From Polynucleobacter sp. es-EL-1 (GTDB lineage Bacteria; Pseudomonadota; Gammaproteobacteria; Burkholderiales; Burkholderiaceae), in contig NZ_CP061310.1 of assembly GCF_018687975.1 (NCBI RefSeq), forward strand, positions 62,001 through 126,000: a DNA stretch of 64,000 nt, in the 5' to 3' direction. Positions 8,218 through 14,625 of this stretch are shown piece after piece. The position numbers and the translations under genes were made by a program. The notes under the pieces were generated by a model, which saw nothing but the letters and a program-made list of their open reading frames with translations, was not told the DNA's origin and made no database searches. The first letter of the stretch is position 1; the number at the start of each line of letters is the position of its first letter.

Positions 8218-8331
8218 GTCCAGAAGCTATTGTAAAATCACGCAAAATCATGAAATATCTCATGGTGTTGGGTAAAAGGTTGTAAAAGTTGGGCCCAAAC
8301 ACTTTTAGGAATTTTTGCCAAGGTAAACATA

Positions 8332-9063
8332 ATGCGTCAAACCTCTCAAATCTCCAAATTAACAAGCTTAAGCGCTAGTCTAGCTGCTGGCCTTTTTATC
8401 GCTATTACTGCCTTTTCTGGCGCTGTTAGCGCTGCCGATGCAGCTTCTGGCGCTGCCCCTGCTGCTGAAGCAGCTAAGCCAGTGGTGCCCGGAAAACCAA
8501 AAACCGATCCTGCTGCTGGTGAGGCTCTCTATAACAATGGCGATGCTAGCCGTGGTGTAGTGGCTTGCGTAGGTTGCCATGGCTCTAATGGCCAAAGCGC
8601 CTCAGGTGCATGGCCTAAGTTGGCCGGTCAACATGCTGCATATTTAACTAAGCAATTGAAGAATTACAAAGATGGAACCCGTCCAAACGCTGTGATGCAG
8701 GGCATGGTTGCCACTTTAACTGAGCAAGACATGAATAATCTTTCTGCTTACTTAGTGAAGCAGACACCTTCTTTAGGAGTTGCTACCAATAAAGACACTA
8801 TTGAACTTGGTCAAAGCATTTACCGTGGCGGCATTGCAGCAAAAGGCGTACCTGCTTGCGCAGCTTGCCATAGTCCGAATGGCGCAGGTATTCCAGCGCA
8901 GTACCCACGTATGGGTGGTCAATGGGCTGAGTACAACACGGCGCAATTGATCGCTTTCCGTGAGGGTGTTCGTAAAAATAGTACTCAAATGACAACCATT
9001 GCAACTAAGCTTTCAGATCAAGAAATGAAGGCAGTGTCTGATTACATGGCAGGTTTACGTTAA
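8332..9063 (+). CDS. Cytochrome c4 (dihaem, periplasmic)
   Basis: This is a periplasmic dihaem electron carrier, usually delivering electrons from bc1 to terminal oxidases. The 243-residue product has a signal peptide (cleavage expected near A-V-S-A, residue 34) and an Ala/Pro-rich stretch. Two homologous cytochrome domains follow, each with a CXXCH haem motif: C-V-G-C-H at 79-83 and C-A-A-C-H at 176-180. Methionines that could serve as axial ligands follow (V-M-Q-G-M and T-Q-M-T-T-I). CCAAGGTAAACATA precedes the ATG. A strong terminator follows. Membership in the c4 family is clear. Confidence 0.93.
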   Translation: MRQTSQISKLTSLSASLAAGLFIAITAFSGAVSAADAASGAAPAAEAAKPVVPGKPKTDPAAGEALYNNGDASRGVVACVGCHGSNGQSASGAWPKLAGQHAAYLTKQLKNYKDGTRPNAVMQGMVATLTEQDMNNLSAYLVKQTPSLGVATNKDTIELGQSIYRGGIAAKGVPACAACHSPNGAGIPAQYPRMGGQWAEYNTAQLIAFREGVRKNSTQMTTIATKLSDQEMKAVSDYMAGLR

Positions 9064-9084
9064 TCAGTCTTCACGCGTCAAAAC

Positions 9085-9116
9085 AAAACCCCGCTAAGTT
9101 CAGCGGGGTTTTTTAT
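9085..9116. terminator. Bidirectional terminator between cytochrome c4 and lysA
   Basis: The stem AACCCCGCT (9087-9095) / AGCGGGGTT (9102-9110) encloses the loop AAGTTC. It has AAAA before and a T-run after, so it can stop the cytochrome c4 message rightward and the lysA message leftward. Confidence 0.9.
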
Positions 9117-9145
9117 TTACTAATAGCGCTAACTCGTAATCTCTT

Positions 9146-10444
9146 TTAGCTTGGCAATACTCTCTCACTTGAAAAGAGATCTTGTACATTTTCTCGGGTG
9201 CGAATGACATAGGCCTTATCGCCATCCACCATAATTTCTGCGGGCTTTGGTCTGGTGTTGTAATTGGATGCCATGACAAAACCATAGGCGCCAGCAGACA
9301 AAATCGCCAATAGATCCCCTTCTTCAACAGCTAGCTGGCGATCCCTTCCTAACCAATCTCCAGATTCACATACTGGACCAACGACGTCATAAGTAGCTTT
9401 TGAAATCTCTTTAGTCTGCGCGGGCACAATTGCGTGATAAGCCTCATAGAGGGCCGGACGCATGAGTTCGGTCATTGCTGCATCAACAATGCAAAAGTTT
9501 TTCTCCGCACCAGGCTTGAGATATTCCACTTGGGTCAGCAGCACTCCAGCATTGCCCACTAAAGATCTGCCAGGCTCAAGCACTACATCCAAATGCCCAA
9601 AACCACGTTCAGCAACCCGATTTAATAAGGTATTGGTGAACTCGGTAATGTCTGGTGGATTGTCATCGCCATAAGAAATACCAAGGCCTCCACCTAAATC
9701 GAGATGATGAATCTCAATGCCCTCTTTTTTCAGTTGTGAAACTAATTCAAGTACCTTGTCTAAGGCATCGAGATAAGGAGCAGTGCTAGTAATTTGTGAG
9801 CCAATATGGCAATCAATGCCAACCACATCAATTTGTGGAAGCAGAGCAGCCTCTCTGTAGGTCTTTAAAACTTCGTGATAAGCAATACCAAATTTATTCC
9901 CTTTTAATCCTGTAGAGATATAGGGGTGAGTTTGCGCATCGACATCTGGATTGACTCGTAATGAAATGGGTGCACGGCAATGTAGTTTTGTAGCAACGCG
10001 GTTAATTTGATGAAGCTCGGCAATTGACTCAACATTGATGCATTTGACTCCAGCTTGCAACGCCTGAGCAATTTCAGTTGCCGATTTTCCGACGCCCGCA
10101 AAAACAAGACTTTTTGGGTCAGCACCAATTGCGAGTGCGCGGGAAAGTTCGCCGCCACTCACCAAATCAAAGCCTGCCCCCAGTTTCTTAAAGCAATCAA
10201 TAACAGCTAAATTGCTATTTGCCTTCATGGCGAAATGCACGCGTGCGCGTCTTTTGCCGCTCGGGTCTACACAGGCCTTGTCATATGCTTGATAGGCGCT
10301 AGTGAGCGCTTTTTTGCTGTAAATATATAAAGGGGTTCCAAACTCTTTAGCTAGTTCAGCCAAAGAAACTTCTTCTGCATACCAGCAGCCATTTCGCTCA
10401 CTAAATCCAGTGAGTTGTGGAAGGGGGATTGCGTTATGTGTCAT
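9146..10444 (-). CDS. lysA: Diaminopimelate decarboxylase
   Basis: LysA is the PLP enzyme that decarboxylates meso-diaminopimelate to L-lysine, the last step of lysine synthesis. The 432-residue protein shows the N-terminal alanine-racemase-type barrel with the PLP lysine in H-F-A-M-K-A-N-S-N (Lys74), the H-I-G-S-Q-I and D-L-G-G-G-L-G-I-S-Y motifs, and the C-terminal beta domain with G-P-V-C-E-S-G-D holding the catalytic cysteine from the dimer partner. The start overlaps the lptM stop by four bases (ATGA), so the lipoprotein and LysA are coupled. This pairing is widespread in proteobacteria. Confidence 0.97.
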   Translation of the reverse strand: MTHNAIPLPQLTGFSERNGCWYAEEVSLAELAKEFGTPLYIYSKKALTSAYQAYDKACVDPSGKRRARVHFAMKANSNLAVIDCFKKLGAGFDLVSGGELSRALAIGADPKSLVFAGVGKSATEIAQALQAGVKCINVESIAELHQINRVATKLHCRAPISLRVNPDVDAQTHPYISTGLKGNKFGIAYHEVLKTYREAALLPQIDVVGIDCHIGSQITSTAPYLDALDKVLELVSQLKKEGIEIHHLDLGGGLGISYGDDNPPDITEFTNTLLNRVAERGFGHLDVVLEPGRSLVGNAGVLLTQVEYLKPGAEKNFCIVDAAMTELMRPALYEAYHAIVPAQTKEISKATYDVVGPVCESGDWLGRDRQLAVEEGDLLAILSAGAYGFVMASNYNTRPKPAEIMVDGDKAYVIRTRENVQDLFSSERVLPS

Positions 10445-10632
10445 TGTTTGACTGGCGATGGATTGGTTGTAGCGGGGCTCTGTGGCGGATAAAGTTTGCC
10501 CTTAGGCTCCGGCTCGGTTGGTGGCGGGGGTGCTGGTGGTACGTTTGGCAGATAAAGTGGTCCTCTAACCCCACAACCAACGAGGGATATTAAAAGGCCA
10601 ATACTGATGGTTCTTGCAAGAATCGCTATCAT
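10441..10632 (-). CDS. lptM: LPS translocon maturation lipoprotein LptM (YifL-like)
   Basis: This is a 63-residue lipoprotein. I start it at the ATG at 10632, giving a short signal peptide ending in the lipobox L-V-G-C; a longer frame upstream has no support. After the cysteine comes G-V-R-G-P-L-Y-L-P, the conserved LptM signature, then a proline-rich tail. In E. coli LptM stabilises and helps oxidise the LPS translocon LptDE at the outer membrane. That role is transferred from the family. It is coupled to lysA and divergent from cyaY. Confidence 0.85.
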   Translation of the reverse strand: MIAILARTISIGLLISLVGCGVRGPLYLPNVPPAPPPPTEPEPKGKLYPPQSPATTNPSPVKQ

Positions 10633-10679
10633 GAATGTCTCTAGAACGAATGATTGAATATAGCATGCAGGACTCCAAT

Positions 10680-11063
10680 ATGAAGCCAAACAATTCCACA
10701 GTAGACACCATTGATGACAAACAGTTTCATCAACTGGGGGCTCATTTATTGGAGTCTATTGAGGTCGCCTTAGAGGCTGCTGATGATGCGCTAGACCTTG
10801 ATTTAGATATCGAGCGTCAGGGTGGCAATGTGATCAATATTCGATTTAGGGATCGCAGTGTGATTGTGGTTAATACTCAACCCCCATTGCATGAGATCTG
10901 GGTAGCCGCCAAATCTGGTGGCTATCACTATCGTTGGGCTGGCAGCCTTGCCGCCCCCTTATGGCTAGATACCAAAACGGGGCGCGAGCTTCTAAGCGAT
11001 CTTTCTGCTTTTGCTACTGCTCAGGCAGGTCAAGCTATTAACGTCAGTCTTGTGAAGCGTTAA
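10680..11063 (+). CDS. cyaY: Iron-sulfur cluster assembly regulator CyaY (frataxin)
   Basis: Bacterial frataxin binds iron and tunes the IscS/IscU machinery. I choose the ATG at 10680, which has AGGA seven bases upstream, giving 127 residues. In-frame starts further upstream run into the lptM promoter region. Family features are an acidic first helix (E-A-A-D-D-A-L-D-L-D-L-D), then N-V-I-N-I-R-F, I-V-V-N-T-Q-P-P-L-H-E-I-W-V-A and K-S-G-G-Y-H-Y-R. The stop lies four bases from the aroB stop; the two genes converge with no terminator between them. Confidence 0.93.
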   Translation: MKPNNSTVDTIDDKQFHQLGAHLLESIEVALEAADDALDLDLDIERQGGNVINIRFRDRSVIVVNTQPPLHEIWVAAKSGGYHYRWAGSLAAPLWLDTKTGRELLSDLSAFATAQAGQAINVSLVKR

Positions 11064-11067
11064 CAAA

Positions 11068-12150
11068 TTAGACTGCGCCAGTTGCTATCAGCGTTTCAAT
11101 CACCTGAGCATCAGGAACGCTTTGAATGCGTGCTTTACCCATTTTTTCAAGAACAACGTAACGAATTTGGCCGCCCTCTGTCTTTTTGTCTACCTGCATT
11201 AATTCCATATAGCGCGCTGAGCCAAACTTTGGAGCTTCGGTTGGCAAATTCATGGATTGAATGATTTGCTTTAAATGGGCTACTTGAGCTTCACTAATAT
11301 AGCCAAGGCGATGAGAGAGGTCGGCACCCATCACCATGCCACATCCAACGGCTTCACCATGTAACCACTCGCCGTAACCCATGCCAGCTTCAATAGCATG
11401 ACCAAAGGTGTGGCCAAAATTGAGGGTGGCACGAATCCCACCTTCTTTTTCATCGGCCGAAACTACTGCAGATTTAATTTCACAAGAGCGCAGGACTGCA
11501 TGAGCCATGGCATCGGTATCGCATGCTAGTAATGCTGGAGCATTCGCTTCAATCCACGCTAGAAATTGTTCGTCCGCAATAGCACCATGTTTAACTACCT
11601 CAGCAAGTCCAGCAGAGAGTTCACGCGCTGGCAAGGTTTTGAGGGTGTTTAAATCTGCAATGACTGCGACTGGCTGATGAAACGCACCAATCATGTTTTT
11701 TCCCAAAGGGTGATTGATGCCAGTTTTTCCGCCAACAGAAGAGTCCACTTGTGCAAGCAGGGTTGTGGGCACCTGAATAAAACGGATGCCCCGCATAAAA
11801 CTAGCTGCCGCAAAACCTGTCATGTCACCAATGACTCCGCCACCTAGGGCAACCAACATCGTTTGACGATCAGCACCAAACTTCAAGAGATCATCAAAAA
11901 TAAGTTGAAGATTTTTCCAATCCTTATATGACTCTCCATCCGGAAGAACAATGGTTTTGACCGGCTTATCAAGCGTTTCTAAAGTCTTCGTTAATCGCTG
12001 TGCATACAAAGGGGCAACAGTAGTGTTGGTAACGATATAAATAGACGTTGCTTTTTCACAAGCGCCAAATAAATTGGGCTGATCAATTAAATCAGTTCCA
12101 ATGTAGATGGGATAGCTACGATCGCCGAGGTCAACTTCTAATGTTTTCAT
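11068..12150 (-). CDS. aroB: 3-dehydroquinate synthase
   Basis: AroB converts DAHP to 3-dehydroquinate, the second shikimate-pathway step, using NAD+ and a metal. The 360 residues contain the NAD-binding region (V-A-L-G-G-G-V-I-G-D-M-T-G-F-A-A), S-V-G-G-K-T-G-I-N and the zinc-ligand region N-F-G-H-T-F-G-H-A-I-E. It follows aroK by eight bases on the same strand. The order secretin-aroK-aroB is the classical proteobacterial arrangement, here oriented leftward. Confidence 0.97.
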   Translation of the reverse strand: MKTLEVDLGDRSYPIYIGTDLIDQPNLFGACEKATSIYIVTNTTVAPLYAQRLTKTLETLDKPVKTIVLPDGESYKDWKNLQLIFDDLLKFGADRQTMLVALGGGVIGDMTGFAAASFMRGIRFIQVPTTLLAQVDSSVGGKTGINHPLGKNMIGAFHQPVAVIADLNTLKTLPARELSAGLAEVVKHGAIADEQFLAWIEANAPALLACDTDAMAHAVLRSCEIKSAVVSADEKEGGIRATLNFGHTFGHAIEAGMGYGEWLHGEAVGCGMVMGADLSHRLGYISEAQVAHLKQIIQSMNLPTEAPKFGSARYMELMQVDKKTEGGQIRYVVLEKMGKARIQSVPDAQVIETLIATGAV

Positions 12151-12158
12151 AAATAGAT

Positions 12159-12683
12159 TTAGCTGGAAAGTTCGAGCTGCATGATTAATGTGGTGACAAG
12201 TTGATTGACGCTGGGTTTGCCAGTCTCAATCACATGGTCAGCGATTTCGCGATACAGAGGATCCCTGACGGCGTATAAGTTTTCAAGGATTTTTTTAGCA
12301 TCACCATTTTTTAGTAGAGGCCTACCAACGCCACCCTTAGTACGATGCCAGAGCTCCATCGGATTGGCGTGGAGGTAGATGACATTTCCTCTCTCACGAA
12401 GATATTGACGATTTTCTGGTAGGAGAACGGCGCCACCCCCTGTGGCCAAAATAATGTCTTGTTCAGCAGTAATATCTTTAATCGTCTGAGCCTCACGTTT
12501 TCGAAAGCCCTCTTCACCTTCCATTTCGAAGATGACAGGAATCTTGACGCCACAACGCTCTTCAATGACATGGTCCGCATCTAAAAAGCGCCGACCTAAT
12601 TTTTTGGCCAGTAGTTTTCCGACGGTCGACTTTCCGGCGCCCATGAGGCCAATGAGGAAGATATTGTTAGACGAAGAATTCAC
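12159..12683 (-). CDS. aroK: Shikimate kinase
   Basis: AroK phosphorylates shikimate with ATP. The 174-residue protein has the P-loop G-L-M-G-A-G-K-S-T (12-20), the shikimate-binding D-A-D-H-V-I-E region (35-41), F-R-K-R-E and the A-T-G-G-G-A-V motif. The start is a GTG at 12683, 12 bases after the secretin stop, with AGAGG immediately before it. The spacing is tight, so the start is less certain, but no ATG exists before the P-loop. It lies between the secretin gene and aroB. Confidence 0.94.
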   Translation of the reverse strand: MNSSSNNIFLIGLMGAGKSTVGKLLAKKLGRRFLDADHVIEERCGVKIPVIFEMEGEEGFRKREAQTIKDITAEQDIILATGGGAVLLPENRQYLRERGNVIYLHANPMELWHRTKGGVGRPLLKNGDAKKILENLYAVRDPLYREIADHVIETGKPSVNQLVTTLIMQLELSS

Positions 12684-12695
12684 CCTCTGATTTTA

Positions 12696-13808
12696 TTAGG
12701 GTTTGTCGAGCACAGTGGGGGTTAAGAACACTAATAGTTCAGTTTTATCGGCTAATGTGGACTTATGGCGAAATAAATGCCCGAGGATGGGTATATCGCC
12801 TAAGAGGGGCACTTTTGCCTCATCTTCTCTTTCTGTGGTTTGAAAAATGCCCCCAATAATGGCGGTACCGCCATTTTCAACCGTGACTTCCGAGCTCAAA
12901 CTCTTGGTATCAATGGCATAGCCTTGCTCGGTTTTCATGCCAATGGTGTCTTTATTAATGCCCACCAGCATCGATATTTTTCCATCGGGGTGAATTTTAG
13001 GTATGACTTCAAGGCGCAAGTTGGCTTTGCGGAACTGCAATTTGCTCCCACTTTGAGAGCTCACTTGATAAGGCAACTCCGTACCCTGTTCAATGGTGGC
13101 CTTTACTTGGTCACCAGTCATGATGCGGGGATTGGAGAGAATTTTTCCTTGGCCATCTGCTTCAAGTGCTGAAAGTTCAATTTGTAAAAGCCTAGCCGCA
13201 TTCTTGGAGATGAGGGTGGCAGCTATGTTTGGAGCTTGAAAGCCACTTAAACCTGAGCCAGCCAAATCAAGCGTGGCACTAGCTTTTTGGTCTGACGTAT
13301 TGCTGTTGGCCTGATAACCCAGCTTTACCCCAAGCTCCCTAGCAAAACGTTGATCTGCTTCGACAATACGTGCCTCAATGAGTATTTGGCGCGGGCTATT
13401 GATGTGGTCGCCACCAAAGGGTAGGGCGGCATCTTCTCTACGAAACTTCTGAAAGCTTTGGATTTCTGCATGGGGCCCAATCCAGTAAATGTCACCATTT
13501 CTGACTAGACGCAAACCTCTGCTCGCCAAAATGGAGTGAAGTGCCGTTTGCCATGGGGTATTTTCAAGATCGAGAGATATTGTTCCCTGAATCGAATCAC
13601 TCAGGAGAAAGTTGGTTTTGCCAATTTTGGCTAAAACCTGCAACAGTTCCGTCAACTCAATTTGGTGAAATTGCAGGCTGATTAACTCATTCTTTAAAGG
13701 GGGTGAGAGGTTTGTCTGAGACATTCTCCCCAAGGCTGATGGCATTAAAAGTGCTAGGGAGATGGATGCAATAGATCCTAAAATTGCCTTGAATAATTTG
13801 GGCATCAT
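12696..13808 (-). CDS. Short PilQ/HofQ-like secretin
   Basis: Secretins form large outer-membrane rings for type IV pili, type II secretion or DNA uptake. This 370-residue product has a signal-like N-terminus (1-27) and an STN/N0 domain (about 41-113). The full secretin core is present (about 141-370), starting at R-Q-I-L-I-E-A-R-I-V-E-A and ending with V-P-L-L-G-D-I-P-I-L-G-H-L-F and T-E-L-L-V-F-L-T-P. PilQ is normally about 700 residues. The AMIN domains are missing and only about 27 residues link N0 to the core, so no N1 domain is apparent. It overlaps the upstream membrane-protein gene by four bases and precedes aroK, the standard pilQ position. E. coli HofQ or Haemophilus ComE is the closest in size. 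Confidence 0.85.
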   Translation of the reverse strand: MMPKLFKAILGSIASISLALLMPSALGRMSQTNLSPPLKNELISLQFHQIELTELLQVLAKIGKTNFLLSDSIQGTISLDLENTPWQTALHSILASRGLRLVRNGDIYWIGPHAEIQSFQKFRREDAALPFGGDHINSPRQILIEARIVEADQRFARELGVKLGYQANSNTSDQKASATLDLAGSGLSGFQAPNIAATLISKNAARLLQIELSALEADGQGKILSNPRIMTGDQVKATIEQGTELPYQVSSQSGSKLQFRKANLRLEVIPKIHPDGKISMLVGINKDTIGMKTEQGYAIDTKSLSSEVTVENGGTAIIGGIFQTTEREDEAKVPLLGDIPILGHLFRHKSTLADKTELLVFLTPTVLDKP

Positions 13809-14527
13809 TCAGATTGAGCCGATTTAAAGGCAATGGATTTGCCCAGGGGATGGGCCACCGTAGCCATTTCTTTTTGGGCGTGAACTAAGCGCCAATCCCC
13901 CAAAAGCACCCCCTCTTTTGATGCCATCAGAGTGCTTTTGCCAGTATGAAATAAGGCCTGTTCAAGACCATTCATTTTGATAAGACCTAGGTATCGCCAA
14001 CGTCGAAGATCTGCTTCATACGGGGTGGCAACTGGCAGGTGTTGCTTGAGTGAGATTGCTGGGTTTTTATTATTAGAGTGAACACTTACTTCTATTTCAT
14101 TCAATGAAGAATATAAGTTATCCAAATCTTGATCTAAAATTTCTTGATGCCTTAATAGCTCTGCATTCAGCTTTAAAAGCTGCTCTTGCAGACCCTTTAT
14201 TTCTAACCCAATTTCATTTTTATGGGTATCCAAACCTATAAAAAATACACCCAATAAACATAGAAAGATGGCACTTTGAATGATGAGCACAATCGATTTC
14301 TGCTGGCTAAAGTTAAGCCAAATCGATTGAAGACCGATCTGCTTAGTCTGGATTTTGGGCTCAGGCAAGGCTCTTTGAGGGGATGAGGGTTTTCGAATTC
14401 CATGGGGGTCCGGTATGGCGGGATCATCCCCAAGCTCGCTCAAAATGTCATCAAAGGATTGGTGAGAAATATGACGTGCGGGCATGCCATATTGTTCGCC
14501 CTGAGGAGAGTAAAAGCGATCAGCCAA
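13805..14527 (-). CDS. Membrane protein with coiled coil and PilP/GspC-like C-terminus (putative secretin partner)
   Basis: I do not recognise a named family across the whole length. In the 240-residue reading there is a proline-rich cytoplasmic segment (1-70), one transmembrane helix (about 79-98) and a heptad-rich coiled coil (about 106-148). A C-terminal piece (about 172-236) has the alternating pattern of PilP/GspC homology regions (R-Y-L-G-L-I, then G-L-E-Q-A-L-F, then G-V-L-L-G-D-W-R-L-V). It occupies the slot of pilM-N-O-P upstream of pilQ, divergent from mrcA, and overlaps the secretin by ATGA. I infer an inner-membrane partner for that secretin. The start is unsure: TTG at 14527, or ATG at 14485 giving 226 residues; neither has a clear ribosome-binding site. 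Confidence 0.65.
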   Translation of the reverse strand: MADRFYSPQGEQYGMPARHISHQSFDDILSELGDDPAIPDPHGIRKPSSPQRALPEPKIQTKQIGLQSIWLNFSQQKSIVLIIQSAIFLCLLGVFFIGLDTHKNEIGLEIKGLQEQLLKLNAELLRHQEILDQDLDNLYSSLNEIEVSVHSNNKNPAISLKQHLPVATPYEADLRRWRYLGLIKMNGLEQALFHTGKSTLMASKEGVLLGDWRLVHAQKEMATVAHPLGKSIAFKSAQSE

Positions 14528-14587
14528 AGCAGAAAAGTGGGTAAGAAAAGCAAAGGTAAAAATCTCGACAACAAGGGTTTTGGAGAT

Positions 14588-14617
14588 TAAAGAGAAATTA
14601 CCTAAGCACCCTATAAT
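14588..14617 (+). promoter_or_regulatory. Candidate mrcA promoter with consensus -10 next to the start codon
   Basis: A perfect TATAAT lies at 14612-14617, only eight bases before the mrcA ATG. A weak -35 (TTAAAG, 14588-14593) is 18 bases upstream. If used, transcription would begin about two bases before the ATG and the message would be leaderless; no ribosome-binding sequence is seen. The region is shared with the divergent membrane-protein gene. Confidence 0.45.
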
Positions 14618-14625
14618 TTGATCCT

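Noticed and set aside
14402..14590. Rightward open frame upstream of mrcA
   Set aside because: It is antisense to the 240-residue membrane-protein gene, overlaps its promoter side and shows no family resemblance.
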